The notes: generated by a model not told the origin, from the letters alone. Shown: positions 30,725 through 42,988, counted from the stretch's first letter. The stretch: DNA of 64,000 bases from Nocardioides flavescens (GCF_009823805.1 NZ_WUEK01000005.1:62001-126000), one strand, 5' to 3'. Program-made: numbers and translations.

Positions 30725-31225
30725 TCAACAGCGGGGCTCGGCGGGCGTCCCGAGGACGGCCTGGAGGGCGGCGACACCGCGGGAGGTGTGGCTCTTGACG
30801 GTGCCTTGGCTGATCCGCAGCTCGGTGGCGGTCTCCGCGACCGAGAGGCCGAGCCAGTGGCGCAGCAGCACGACCTTGCGCTGCATCATCGGGAGCGCCT
30901 GCAGCGCGTCGAAGAGTGCGTCGCGCTCCTCCGCGCTCGCCCCCGCCCGCGCCGGCGTCTCCGGCACGTCGCCGCTGCGCTCGCGGCGCCACGGTCGGCG
31001 GGTCTCGTCGATGTGGGCGCGCACGATGATGGTGCGCACGTAGGCCTCCTCGCCGCCGTCGCGGCGTACGCGCGGCCAGGCCGCGTAGAGCTTGACCAGG
31101 GAGGTCTGCACGAGGTCGTCGGCCTGGTGCCAGTCGCCGCAGATCGCGTAGGCCACCCGCCGAAGGTGCGTGCGGCGTGCCGCGACGAACTCCGAGAACG
31201 CCGCGTCGCGGTCCTCACTCCGCAC
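30725..31225 (-). CDS. Sigma-70 family RNA polymerase sigma factor (SigE-like ECF type)
   Basis: A 166-residue ECF-type sigma factor. Region 2 spans about residues 10-75 (RRVAYAICGDWHQADDLVQT, then YVRTIIVRAHIDETRR). Region 4 spans about 105-158 (QALPMMQRKVVLLRHWLGLS, then VAETATELRISQGTVKSHTS). It is of the short SigE-like type common in actinobacteria. It has a GTG start. The 5' end overlaps the upstream membrane-protein gene by 11 bases, so the two are cotranscribed with the sigma gene second. Its promoter targets are unknown. Confidence 0.9.
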   Translation of the reverse strand: MRSEDRDAAFSEFVAARRTHLRRVAYAICGDWHQADDLVQTSLVKLYAAWPRVRRDGGEEAYVRTIIVRAHIDETRRPWRRERSGDVPETPARAGASAEERDALFDALQALPMMQRKVVLLRHWLGLSVAETATELRISQGTVKSHTSRGVAALQAVLGTPAEPRC

Positions 31226-32063
31226 GGTCGCCGCCCCAGCGGTCGCGGGCGTAGTCGAGGAAGGCGTCGAGGTCGGCGCCTCCCTCGGCCTTGGTCACGA
31301 CGTACACCCACGGCTCGAGTACCGGGCCCTGTCGGCCGAGCACGTAGTAGACGTCGCCGCCCGGCGAGCGCACCTCGGCGGCCGCGACGTCGTCCTCTCC
31401 GGTGGCGAACCGCGTTCCCAGATCGACGTCGCTGCGCCCTTCCAGCACGGTGACCCCCAGCAACGGGGTGAAGCCGTCACCTTCGAAGCGGACGAGGCGG
31501 GTGCGGGCGGGGGAGGTCGTGGTCCCGACCGGTAGGGACTGGTCGACGTACGTCTGGAACGTCTCCCCCTCGGCCGCGGCAGGTCCGAAGCTGCTGCCGC
31601 TCAGGGGATGGCCCTCGTTCCGCCCCTCCTGCGGGGCGTACCAGAACGCCGCTCCCCAGAAGCGTTCCCCGTCCTGGTTCTGGACCACCAGGGCGACCGA
31701 GCGATCGGGCGAGGGCAGGAAGTACGGATTGTCGACGCGCATCACCACCTCGTAGGCCGGGTCGAGCCGCAGGTCGCCGGCCGGCGTGTACGTCAGCGGC
31801 ATGTCGTTGGCCGGCGGCCGCAGCTCGAGTGACCGCTCATCCGGGCGACCGGTCGGCGCGGGCGTCGGCGCGCTCCGGTCGACGAACGCTGTCGCGGAGC
31901 CGCCGAGCGCTACGACAGCGGCGAGCGAGAGGGCGGCGGCCCGCAGCCGCCGCCGTCGTACGACGCGCCGCCCCTCGGCGATCAGCGTCGGCAGAGGTGC
32001 ACCGCCGTGGGGTGCGGAGCCGATGCTCCGGTCGAGCCGGGTGGCGAGGTCGAGGTCGTCCAT
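31215..32063 (-). CDS. Single-pass membrane protein, likely partner of the sigma factor
   Basis: A 282-residue protein. A short Arg-rich cytoplasmic N-terminus (about 1-40, RRVVRRRRLR) is followed by one transmembrane helix (AALSLAAVVALGGSATAFV, about 43-61). A large extracytoplasmic domain (about 75-282) of beta character follows. The topology matches membrane-bound anti-sigma regulators. No zinc-binding HxxxCxxC motif is seen, so anti-sigma activity is inferred from position and topology only. The stop overlaps the sigma gene. Confidence 0.7.
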   Translation of the reverse strand: MDDLDLATRLDRSIGSAPHGGAPLPTLIAEGRRVVRRRRLRAAALSLAAVVALGGSATAFVDRSAPTPAPTGRPDERSLELRPPANDMPLTYTPAGDLRLDPAYEVVMRVDNPYFLPSPDRSVALVVQNQDGERFWGAAFWYAPQEGRNEGHPLSGSSFGPAAAEGETFQTYVDQSLPVGTTTSPARTRLVRFEGDGFTPLLGVTVLEGRSDVDLGTRFATGEDDVAAAEVRSPGGDVYYVLGRQGPVLEPWVYVVTKAEGGADLDAFLDYARDRWGGDRAE

Positions 32064-32096
32064 GCCCGGTCTACGGGGGAGCGACCGGATCGGTTG

Positions 32097-32561
32097 TCAG
32101 CCGAGCTCGGCCAGCAGCCGCCGGTGGATCAGCTCGATGACGGTCTCGCGGGCGGCGATGTCGGTGAGCATGTAGAGCTGGCCGACCAGCCCGTCGGGCT
32201 CGAAAGCGACGTCCTGGGTGACGCGGCAGCCGTCGTCGGTCGGCGTGACCGCGGTGGTCAGCACGACGCGGCCCGGCGAACGGACGTCGGCGACGAGCTC
32301 GAGGGTGTGCTTCTCGGCCTGGGTGACCCGCCAGAACCCGACCTGGTCGCCGGTCTCGAGCTGCTCGCGCTCCGGGACCGGCCAGCGGCGGCCCTCGCCT
32401 CCGACGGCGCGGTCGATCAACCCGCGGACGACGAGCGGCGCCGCGTCGACGTACCAGTGCGGGCCGAGGCCGGCAGCGGTCAGGCGCACCCAGACGTCGT
32501 CGGGCTCGCGCAGGAGGGTGCTGGCCCGCGTCGAGCGGTGGAGGCGCAGGCGTCGGTGCAC
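32097..32561 (-). CDS. DUF2867-like SRPBCC-fold protein
   Basis: A 154-residue protein matching the DUF2867 region that is often fused to SDR-type epimerases. Seen are DDVWVRLTAAGLGPHWYV, GDQVGFWRVTQAEKHTLEL, and CRVTQDVAFEPDGLVGQLYM. The fold is probably a START-like hydrophobic pocket, and the ligand is unknown. Here it stands alone without the SDR part. It has a GTG start, divergent from fbaA with 53 bases between. Confidence 0.75.
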   Translation of the reverse strand: MHRRLRLHRSTRASTLLREPDDVWVRLTAAGLGPHWYVDAAPLVVRGLIDRAVGGEGRRWPVPEREQLETGDQVGFWRVTQAEKHTLELVADVRSPGRVVLTTAVTPTDDGCRVTQDVAFEPDGLVGQLYMLTDIAARETVIELIHRRLLAELG

Positions 32562-32614
32562 GTCACCACAGTAGGAGGGTGGGCCCAGTCGGTGGGCCCC
32601 ACTAGTGTCTGACC

Positions 32615-33646
32615 ATGCCGATCGCCACTCACGAGCAGTACGCCGAGATGCTGGACTCCGCCCAGAAGGGCAACTACGCCTTCCCCGCGATCAACGTGTC
32701 GTCGTCACAGACGCTCAACGCCGCGCTGAAGGGCTTCGCCGACGCCGGGTCCGACGGCATCATCCAGGTCTCGACCGGGGGCGCGGAGTACCTCTCCGGC
32801 CAGGGCGTGAAGAGCATGGTGACCGGCTCGCTCGCCTTCGCGGCCTACGCCCACGAGGTGGCCAAGAGCTACGGCGTGCGCATCGCGCTGCACACCGACC
32901 ACTGCCCCAAGGACAAGCTCGACGGGTTCGTCCGCCCGCTGCTCGACGTGTCGATCGACCGGGTCAAGCGCGGCGAGCAGCCGCTGTTCCAGTCGCACAT
33001 GTGGGACGGCTCGGCCGTGCCGCTGGAGGAGAACCTCCAGATCGCCGAGGAGCTCCTCGAGAAGTGCAAGGCCGCCAACATCGTCCTCGAGATCGAGGTC
33101 GGCGTGGTCGGTGGCGAGGAGGACGGTGTCGAGGGCGCCATCGACGACAAGCTCTACTCCACCCCCGAGGACGCCATCGCGACCGTGCGTGCGCTCGGCA
33201 CCGGCGAGAAGGGGCGCTACCTCACCGCGCTGACCTTCGGCAACGTCCACGGCGTCTACAAGCCCGGCAACGTCAAGCTCCGCCCCGAGATCCTGCAGAA
33301 GGCCCAGCAGGCCGTCATCGACGAGCTCGGCCTGGCCGCCGACGCCCGCCCGTTCGACCTGGTCTTCCACGGCGGCTCCGGCAGCACCGCCGAGGAGATC
33401 AGCGCCGCCGTCGACTTCGGCGTGGTGAAGATGAACGTCGACACCGACACGCAGTACGCCTTCACCCGCCCCATCGCCGGGCACATGTTCGGCAACTACG
33501 ACGGCGTGCTCAAGGTGGACGGCGAGGTCGGCAACAAGAAGGCCTACGACCCCCGCGCCTGGGGCAAGGCCGGTGAGGCCGGCATGTCCGCCCGCGTCGT
33601 CGAGGCCTGCGAGCACCTCCGCTCCGCCGGCAAGTCGCTCGGCTGA
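32615..33646 (+). CDS. fbaA: Class II fructose-bisphosphate aldolase
   Basis: Zinc-dependent aldolase that cleaves fructose 1,6-bisphosphate into DHAP and glyceraldehyde 3-phosphate in glycolysis (reversible). The 343-residue product has the class II signatures: LHTDHCPKDKLDGF with zinc-binding His and catalytic Asp, LEIEVGVVGGEEDGV, TFGNVHGVYKPGNV (zinc His), VFHGGSGS (zinc His and phosphate loop) and KMNVDTDTQYAF. The ATG start is clear. A long bipartite palindrome begins six bases after the stop, and the usual actinobacterial neighbour DUF3151 follows. Confidence 0.97.
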   Translation: MPIATHEQYAEMLDSAQKGNYAFPAINVSSSQTLNAALKGFADAGSDGIIQVSTGGAEYLSGQGVKSMVTGSLAFAAYAHEVAKSYGVRIALHTDHCPKDKLDGFVRPLLDVSIDRVKRGEQPLFQSHMWDGSAVPLEENLQIAEELLEKCKAANIVLEIEVGVVGGEEDGVEGAIDDKLYSTPEDAIATVRALGTGEKGRYLTALTFGNVHGVYKPGNVKLRPEILQKAQQAVIDELGLAADARPFDLVFHGGSGSTAEEISAAVDFGVVKMNVDTDTQYAFTRPIAGHMFGNYDGVLKVDGEVGNKKAYDPRAWGKAGEAGMSARVVEACEHLRSAGKSLG

Positions 33647-33651
33647 GGTGT

Positions 33652-33741
33652 CGGAATCCCAGCATCTGCTGGGATCCCTGACGTTCTGGGGTGTTGCAAC
33701 ACCCCAGAACGTTGGCAGTACCAGCAGATGCTGGGATTCCG
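33652..33741. repeat. 90-bp bipartite palindrome after fbaA (P family copy 3)
   Basis: Outer arms of 21 bp (33652-33672 and 33721-33741, CGGAATCCCAGCATCTGCTG plus one base) are perfect. Nested inside is a perfect 16-bp palindrome with no loop (ACGTTCTGGGGTGTTG, 33681-33696, and its complement 33697-33712). The inner core GACGTTCYGGGG is shared with copies 1 and 2. It can form a long stem and probably ends fbaA transcription. Confidence 0.88.
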
Positions 33742-33784
33742 CCCTCCCCTCCGCAGCCGGGGCGGCGGGCGCGACAATGGCGGG

Positions 33785-34240
33785 GTGACCCACTCCCACC
33801 CTGACCTGATGGCCGGCCCGCCGGCGACGCACCTGCCCGCCGACCCCGCCGACGAGGAGCTGGCGTCGGGCGCGGACCCGATGGCCGTCGTACGCCGCCA
33901 CCCGGCGTCGCCGACCGCGTGGGCCGAGCTGGCGACGCGTGCCTCGAGCGAGGGCCAGCCCGACGTGACGGTCTACGCCTACGCGCGCGTCGGCTACCAC
34001 CGCAGCCTCGACCGGCTGCGCCGCAACGGGTGGAAGGGCCACGGCCCGGTGCCGTGGGAGCACGTGCCCAACCGCGGGTTCCTGGCCTGCCTGGCGATCC
34101 TCGCGCTGGCCGCGCAGTCGATCGGCGAGACCGAGGAGTGGGAGCGCTGCCGCGACTTCCTGCGCGACTCGAGCCAGACCGCGTACGACGTGCTGCTCGC
34201 CCCGGCCGAGCAGGATCAGTCGGGTACGACCGAGGCTTGA
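33785..34240 (+). CDS. DUF3151 family protein
   Basis: A 151-residue cytosolic protein of the actinobacterial DUF3151 family, normally found beside the class II aldolase gene as here. Conserved blocks are ADEELASGADPMAVVRRHPA, SPTAWAELA, VYAYARVGYHRSLDRLRRNGW, GPVPWEHVPNRGFLACL and WERCRDFLRDSS. It is mostly helical. Its function is unknown. The GTG start was chosen because the family begins there. The 3' end overlaps the convergent histidine-kinase gene by 25 bases. Confidence 0.88.
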   Translation: MTHSHPDLMAGPPATHLPADPADEELASGADPMAVVRRHPASPTAWAELATRASSEGQPDVTVYAYARVGYHRSLDRLRRNGWKGHGPVPWEHVPNRGFLACLAILALAAQSIGETEEWERCRDFLRDSSQTAYDVLLAPAEQDQSGTTEA

Positions 34241-35946
34241 GGCAGGGTCAGCGTCACCGTCGTCCCGCGCGCGAGAACGCTCTCCGCGCGGGCCGACCCG
34301 CCGTGGGCCTCGGCGAGCTGGCGCACGATCGCCAGCCCGAGGCCGGTGCCACCGGTCGCGCGGGTGCGGGACGGGTCGACCCGGCGGAACCGGTCGAAGA
34401 CGTGGGGCAGCTCGTCGGCCGGGATGCCCTCCCCGGTGTCCTCGACGGCCACCGAGCCCGGAGCCCCGCGCAGCGTCACGACCCCGCCGGGCGGGGTGTG
34501 GCGCAGCGCGTTGGCGACCAGGTTGGTGACGCCCTGGCGCAGCCGCACCGGGTCGGCGAGCACCTCGGCGCCCTCGGTGCACTCGACGTCGAGGCGCACC
34601 CCGCCCACCGCCGCGGCGACCTCGAACGACGTCGCGACCTGACCCAGGAACGCCGCCAGCGGGACCCGCTCGACGTGCAGCCGCAGCTCGCCGGCGTCGC
34701 CCTGGGCGAGGCCGGCGAGGTCCTCGACGAGGTGCTGCAGGTGCAGGCTCTCCTCGAGCAGGCTCGCCATGAGCTCCCGGTCGGGCTCGACGACCCCGTC
34801 GCGGGCCGCCTCGACCCACCCGCGCAGGTTGGCCAGCGGGGTGCGCAGCTCGTGGGACACGTCGGAGATGAGCCGGCGTCGCGAGTCCTCGAGCTGCTCG
34901 CGGCGCTCGGCCATCAGGTTGAAGGCCCGGGCCACCTCGCCGAGCTCGTCGCGCCGGCCCTCCGGCACCCGGGCGGAGAGGTCGCCGTCGGCGGCGCGGC
35001 GGGCGGCGGCCGCGGTGCGCCGCAGCGGCCCGGCGATGCTCGCGGCGAGCAGCGCGCACAGCCCGAGCACGACCAGCAGCACCGCCCCGGCCAGCAGCGC
35101 GATCCGCCCCTGGCTGCGCGGCGACAGGTCCCAGAACACCTCGGCGCGCGAGCCCTCGCCACCGACGTGGAGCAGCGCCGGCGGGGCGACGTACGGCGAG
35201 AGGGCGGCGCGCAGCGCGTCGTCGAGGCAGGACGTGGCGACCCGTCGGTGGTCGCGGAACGGCACCTGGACGGCCGGCCCCGGCAGCACCTGGGTGGCCC
35301 CCGGCAGTCCGGCGTCGGCGAGGCAGTCGGTGACCTGGAGCGCGAGGAGCCGCCACGCGGGGTCGGCGTCGACCTCGTCGGACGTCAGCGGCGTCTCGAG
35401 ACGAGGGTCGAGACGCAGCGACGAGTCGACGACGGCCGTGCGGCACTCGCTCGGCTCCGTGCCGCGACCGCTCGAGGCGCCGCAGCCGTCCTCGGTGGGT
35501 GCGGGGACGGGTGAGGGCTCGACCGGGTCGGCCGGGTCGAAGAGCGCCGCGTCGACGTCGAGCGGGTCGATGCGCGCCCGGGCGTCGTCGGGGGAGAGGG
35601 TGTCGCCCGTCGTCGACCCGGTCGAGGCGGTCGAGGACACGAGGACCCGACCGCTCGGGTCCGTCACGACGACCGCGCCCTCGTGCTCACGCGCCAGCCG
35701 CTCGACGAGCCCGGTCGCGCTCGACCAGGAGCGGTGGGTGGCGGCGTAGCCGAGCAGGGCGTCGTAGGTCTGGGCGTCGGCGTGCAGCGACTCGCGCTGC
35801 TCCTCCTGCACCGCGACGGTGGTCGCGCGCACCGTCGCCCAGGTGGCCGCGACGACCGCGACCAGGGCGATGAGGGCGCCGAGCGCGAAGAGCCGCAGCC
35901 GCAGCCCGCGCAGCCAGGTCGTGCCGGAGATCGTGCGGGGTCTCAT
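34216..35946 (-). CDS. Membrane sensor histidine kinase
   Basis: A 576-residue class I kinase. TM1 (about 20-42, LFALGALIALVAVVAATWATV) is followed by an extracytoplasmic sensor region of about 230 residues. That region contains four cysteines (DGCGASS, SECRTA, VTDCLADAG, TSCLDDA). TM2 lies at about 280-303, then HAMP and HisKA with phospho-acceptor His in SDVSHELRTPLANLRG. HATPase_c has N box NALRHTPPGG, G1 EDTGEGIP and G2 GGTGLGLAIVRQ. The start overlaps the stop of the response regulator (ATGA). The sensor region shares a DCLxxAG motif with the small secreted protein encoded upstream in the same operon. Confidence 0.94.
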   Translation of the reverse strand: MRPRTISGTTWLRGLRLRLFALGALIALVAVVAATWATVRATTVAVQEEQRESLHADAQTYDALLGYAATHRSWSSATGLVERLAREHEGAVVVTDPSGRVLVSSTASTGSTTGDTLSPDDARARIDPLDVDAALFDPADPVEPSPVPAPTEDGCGASSGRGTEPSECRTAVVDSSLRLDPRLETPLTSDEVDADPAWRLLALQVTDCLADAGLPGATQVLPGPAVQVPFRDHRRVATSCLDDALRAALSPYVAPPALLHVGGEGSRAEVFWDLSPRSQGRIALLAGAVLLVVLGLCALLAASIAGPLRRTAAAARRAADGDLSARVPEGRRDELGEVARAFNLMAERREQLEDSRRRLISDVSHELRTPLANLRGWVEAARDGVVEPDRELMASLLEESLHLQHLVEDLAGLAQGDAGELRLHVERVPLAAFLGQVATSFEVAAAVGGVRLDVECTEGAEVLADPVRLRQGVTNLVANALRHTPPGGVVTLRGAPGSVAVEDTGEGIPADELPHVFDRFRRVDPSRTRATGGTGLGLAIVRQLAEAHGGSARAESVLARGTTVTLTLPQASVVPD

Positions 35947-36626
35947 GCGGGCACGGCCCAGGCGTAGCCGACCCCGTGCACCGTGCGGACGAGGGCGGGG
36001 TCGAGCTTCTTGCGCAGGTTGGCGACGTGCACGTCGACGGTGCGCGGCGAGACGTACCCCTCCGCGCCGTGCAGCCGCCGCAGCAGCTGGTCGCGGGTGA
36101 AGACCCGGCCCGGTTCGGAGACCAGCAGCTCCAGCAGCGTGAACTCCCCGGGCGTGCACTCGACGCGCTCGCCCCGGTGGAGCACCTCGTGCCGCGCCGG
36201 CACGACCTCGACGTCGCCGACGCGCAGCGGCGGCCGCACGGGCTCGACCTCGCCCACGGCGTGCCGGCGCAGCAGCGCCCGGCCCCGCGCCATCAGCTCG
36301 CGCGGGCTGTAGGGCTTGGTGACGTAGTCGTCGGCGCCCACGTCGAGGCCGAGGAGGAGGTCGTCCTCCCCGGCCCGCGCCGTGAGCATCAGGATCGGCA
36401 GCGCCGCCGTCCCGGGATCGGCCCGCAGCAGCCGGGTGACGTCGTGGCCGTCGACGCCGGGCAGCATCACGTCGAGGACGAGCAGGTCAGGCCGGTCGCG
36501 GCGTACGGCGTCCAGGGCGGCCCCGCCGTCACCGACCACGGCGACGGTGTGGCCCTCCGCGACGGCGTAGCGCCGGATCAGCTCGGCCTGCTTGGGGTCG
36601 TCCTCGGCGACCAGGATGCGTGCCAC
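35943..36626 (-). CDS. OmpR-family response regulator
   Basis: A 227-residue regulator. The receiver (about 1-118) has acidic pair EDD (8-10), phospho-acceptor Asp in LLVLDVMLPGVDG (about 52), Thr in MLTAR and Lys in VTKPYSP. The C-terminal winged helix (about 130-225) has CTPGEFTLLELLVSEPGRVF and TVDVHVANLRKKLDP. It is translationally coupled to the kinase gene downstream, and the small secreted protein gene ends 26 bases upstream of its start. Target genes are unknown. The operon itself is a likely one. Confidence 0.95.
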   Translation of the reverse strand: MARILVAEDDPKQAELIRRYAVAEGHTVAVVGDGGAALDAVRRDRPDLLVLDVMLPGVDGHDVTRLLRADPGTAALPILMLTARAGEDDLLLGLDVGADDYVTKPYSPRELMARGRALLRRHAVGEVEPVRPPLRVGDVEVVPARHEVLHRGERVECTPGEFTLLELLVSEPGRVFTRDQLLRRLHGAEGYVSPRTVDVHVANLRKKLDPALVRTVHGVGYAWAVPA

Positions 36627-36652
36627 GACCGGCGAGTCTGTCAGGCCGCCCG

Positions 36653-37192
36653 TCAGTCCCGCCCGAACGTGCCGAGCAGGCAGGAGTCCTCGGTGGCGAC
36701 GCTGTCGGTCGGCACGTCGTACGCCGCGCGGTAGGTCCAGTCGAGGTTCTCGTCGTTGAGCAGCCGCACGTGCAGGTCACCGGCCTCGAGGCACGCGACG
36801 TAGGTCTGCGCCATCGCCGCGAAGTCGGGGTTGGTGGCGGCCTCGAGGACGGGCGGGTACTCCGGCTCGACCGAGGCGCACGCCTCGCGAGCGGCCGCCG
36901 GCGCAGGCCAGTCGAGGACGGGCCCGGTGTCCTGCGAGAACGCCGAGTTCGGCACGGCGCGCGGCTCGGAGTCGGCAGGGACCGTCGGCGCGCCGGCCTC
37001 GATGAGGCAGTCGGTCCACGCCTGGTCGAGCCGGTCGTGGCGGGCGCTGCCCTGGCTGGTCACGTCGACGACACGGAGCACGGGCGGGCCGGCGTCGGCG
37101 GGCGAGTCGGCCGGGGCCGGGCTCGGCAGGGAGAGGGCGCCCGCGGCGAGCGGGGCGGCGAGGACGGTGGTCAGGAGGTCGATGAGGTTCAT
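36653..37192 (-). CDS. Small secreted protein of the two-component operon
   Basis: A 179-residue exported protein with an N-terminal hydrophobic segment (LIDLLTTVLAAPLAAGALSL) and a Pro/Ala-rich stretch. A mature domain carries four cysteines (TDCLIEAG, REACASVEPEYPP, YVACLEAG, DSCLLG), which could form two disulfides. It is the first gene of the operon with the response regulator and kinase. The motif TDCLIEAGAPT resembles TDCLADAGLPG in the kinase sensor, which suggests a related fold and possibly a ligand-presenting role. No family name was recognised. Confidence 0.72.
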   Translation of the reverse strand: MNLIDLLTTVLAAPLAAGALSLPSPAPADSPADAGPPVLRVVDVTSQGSARHDRLDQAWTDCLIEAGAPTVPADSEPRAVPNSAFSQDTGPVLDWPAPAAAREACASVEPEYPPVLEAATNPDFAAMAQTYVACLEAGDLHVRLLNDENLDWTYRAAYDVPTDSVATEDSCLLGTFGRD

Positions 37193-37284
37193 GTCCCCGA
37201 CTCTGGCGAGCAGATGTCAGGGAACTGTCAGGACGACGTCGGCCTCCCGTCAGAGGCGCGCACCGCGGCCGGGGAGGGACTCGA

Positions 37285-37370
37285 CGGTGGTTGAGGAAGG
37301 ACGAAGTCCTGTCTCGAAACCACTCGAGTGGTTTCGAGACGGTCGCTGGCGCGACCTCCTCAACCAGCGG
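37285..37370. repeat. R-family palindromic repeat, copy 3, overlapping lysS
   Basis: Two R units back to back: GGTGGTTGAGGAAGGACGAA ... GTCTCGAAACCACTC and GAGTGGTTTCGAGAC ... CCTCCTCAACCAGCGG. The centre CACTCGAGTG is a perfect palindrome. The right end lies inside lysS: its complement GGTTGAGGAGG supplies the final Gly codon and the TGA stop of lysS (37360-37362). Confidence 0.9.
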
Positions 37371-39084
37371 TCGGAGGGGGCGTGAGCAGCGTCCGCACCC
37401 GCTCGGAGCCGAGCGCGAGGAACAGCGTGGGCAGGCGCGGACCGCGCTCGGCGTCGACGAGCAGCTCGTAGAGCAGCCCGAAGAACGCCTTCTGGTCGGC
37501 CTTGACCTCGTCGGTCGGGGCGTCGTCGACGCCGAGGCCGCGGGCGAGCTTGGGGACGCCGTAGATCAGCGCGGTGGTCTCGTCGAGCTCGAGCCGGTCG
37601 GGGAGCCGGTCGAGCAGCTGGGCGAGCCAGCGCTGCTCGTCCTCGGTGAGCGAGCCCAGACGCGGGGACGGCTCGTCGCGCACGGTGGTGCGCTCCGACT
37701 CCGGCACGAAGTCGCGCATCCAGGTGACGGCCTTCGACAGGCGCGGCTCGAGGTCGGCGACCTCGTCGTGCGGGTGCCCGGCGCTGGCGACGATGCGGCT
37801 GATCTGCTCGTCGCTGCCCTGGGTGACGTCGGCGACCGAGCTGAGCAGCCGGAACGGCACGACGACGCGCGGGGCGGGCAGGGTGCCGGCCGAGGCGGTG
37901 GCGATGGAGCGCTCGTAGGCGAGCACCTGCGCGTCACGCTTGGCCGGGTCGGCGGCCTTGCGACCGAGCGAGTCCCACTCGTCGTACAGGCGCACGACCT
38001 CGGGGCCGAAGTCGACGTTGAACGCCTGCTTGGGCGCACGGCGGACGTAGAGCCAGCGCAGCACCGGCGCCTCGAGGATCTGCAGCGCGTCGGCCGCGGT
38101 GGGCACGCCGCCGCGCGAGGACGACATCTTGACCTGACCGCCGGCGCCCACGAAGGAGTAGCCGACGAACGTCGGCGCGCGGCCGCCGTAGATCTCCGAG
38201 ACGAGCTCCTTGCCGACGGTGTACGACGAGCCGGGGCTGGCGTGGTCGACCCCGCCGGGCTCGAAGTCGACGCCCTCGTAGGCCCAGCGCATCGGCCAGT
38301 CGACCTTCCACACGAGCTTGCCGTCGGTGTGGGTGCGCAGGGTGGCGACGCCCTCGTAGCCGTCGCTGGTGCAGCGGTAGGCGAGGTCGGTGCTCGCGTC
38401 GTCGTAGGACAGCATCTCGACGGTGTCGCGACCGCACTCGGCGCAGAACGGCTTGTAGGGGAACCGCGCGAGTGCGCCGGTGCCGTCGGCGTCCTGCTCG
38501 GCGGTGCTCTCAGCGGCCTCCTCCTGGCCCTCCGGCGGCGCCTCGGTGGGGGCGGCGGCCTTGGTGCGGTAGCGCGCCAGCACCCGCTCGATGTCGTCGC
38601 GGCGCTCGACCGCGGTCAGGACCTGGTCGCGGTAGGTGCCGGCGCGGTACTTCTCGGTCTGCGAGACCTCCTCCATCTCGACGCCGAGCTCGCGCAGCGA
38701 GGCCTGGAGCGGCTCCTTGAAGTGCTCGGCCCACGAGGGGTGGCACTCCCACGGGTCGGGCACGCCCGACAGCGGCCGCCCGATGTGGTCGGCCCACGAC
38801 GGGTCGACGCCCGCAGGCACCTTGCGGAAGCGGTCGAAGTCGTCCCAGCTGTGCAGGTGGCGCACCGGCACACCGCGGCGGCGCAGCTCGTCGGCGACGA
38901 AGTGCACGGTGAGGAACTCGCGCAGGTTGCCCAGGTGCACCGGGCCCGAGGGGCTCGCACCCGACGCGCAGGTGATGAGCCGGCCCGGCTCGCCGCTCTG
39001 CTCGGCGTGGCGCAGGGTGTCGTCGGCGGCCCGCGTCACCCAGTCGAAGGGGTCGCCCTGCTGTCCTCCACGCTGCCTCGCCAC
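37360..39084 (-). CDS. lysS: Class I lysyl-tRNA synthetase
   Basis: Charges tRNA-Lys with lysine. The 574-residue product is of the class I (archaeal-type) fold, not the commoner bacterial class II. It has the HIGH-type motif SGPVHLGNLREFL (about residue 46) and the KMSSS motif (VKMSSSRGG, about 313). A CxxC zinc-like pair lies at FCAECGRD. An Ala/Glu/Pro-rich insertion of about 35 residues (around 178-212) looks unstructured. The C-terminal helical anticodon-binding domain is present. The last codon and stop are contributed by an R-family repeat. Confidence 0.93.
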   Translation of the reverse strand: MARQRGGQQGDPFDWVTRAADDTLRHAEQSGEPGRLITCASGASPSGPVHLGNLREFLTVHFVADELRRRGVPVRHLHSWDDFDRFRKVPAGVDPSWADHIGRPLSGVPDPWECHPSWAEHFKEPLQASLRELGVEMEEVSQTEKYRAGTYRDQVLTAVERRDDIERVLARYRTKAAAPTEAPPEGQEEAAESTAEQDADGTGALARFPYKPFCAECGRDTVEMLSYDDASTDLAYRCTSDGYEGVATLRTHTDGKLVWKVDWPMRWAYEGVDFEPGGVDHASPGSSYTVGKELVSEIYGGRAPTFVGYSFVGAGGQVKMSSSRGGVPTAADALQILEAPVLRWLYVRRAPKQAFNVDFGPEVVRLYDEWDSLGRKAADPAKRDAQVLAYERSIATASAGTLPAPRVVVPFRLLSSVADVTQGSDEQISRIVASAGHPHDEVADLEPRLSKAVTWMRDFVPESERTTVRDEPSPRLGSLTEDEQRWLAQLLDRLPDRLELDETTALIYGVPKLARGLGVDDAPTDEVKADQKAFFGLLYELLVDAERGPRLPTLFLALGSERVRTLLTPPPTAG

Positions 39085-39147
39085 GAGGGGTCAGGCTACC
39101 GGGCCGGAGGGGAGCGGACCCAGGTCAGGGCTGTGTCAGGGGGAGGG

Positions 39148-41449
<2,302 letters not shown>

Positions 41450-41458
41450 GCTGGCGCC

Positions 41459-41572
41459 GGTGGTTGAGGAGGTCCGCCAGGACCGTCTCGAAACCACCTG
41501 TACCGGGAAGTGGTTTCGAGACAGGACTTCGTCCTTCCTCGACCACCGAGGCGGACCGTCTCGAAACCACTG
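41459..41572. repeat. R-family palindromic repeat, copy 4 (compound)
   Basis: Three R half-units in alternating orientation in the purA-purD gap: GGTGGTTGAGGAGGTCCGCC ... GTCTCGAAACCAC, then GTGGTTTCGAGACAGGACTT ... TCCTCGACCACC, then ACCGTCTCGAAACCACT. It begins ten bases after the purA stop and could form alternative hairpins. Confidence 0.88.
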
Positions 41573-41617
41573 TCCGCGCGACAGGCCCTGCGCCCGCCTT
41601 CCGTAGGCTGACGGCCC

Positions 41618-42865
<1,248 letters not shown>

Positions 42866-42988
42866 CGCCCTCGGTGCCTGGGAGCCCCGACAAGGCGTAG
42901 CCCTGCGGAGAGCCGTTCGCGCCGGCAGCCCTCGGGCGACGGGCTGGTCCGGTCCGCGCCGCGGGTCCACACTGGGAGGGGACGTGAC

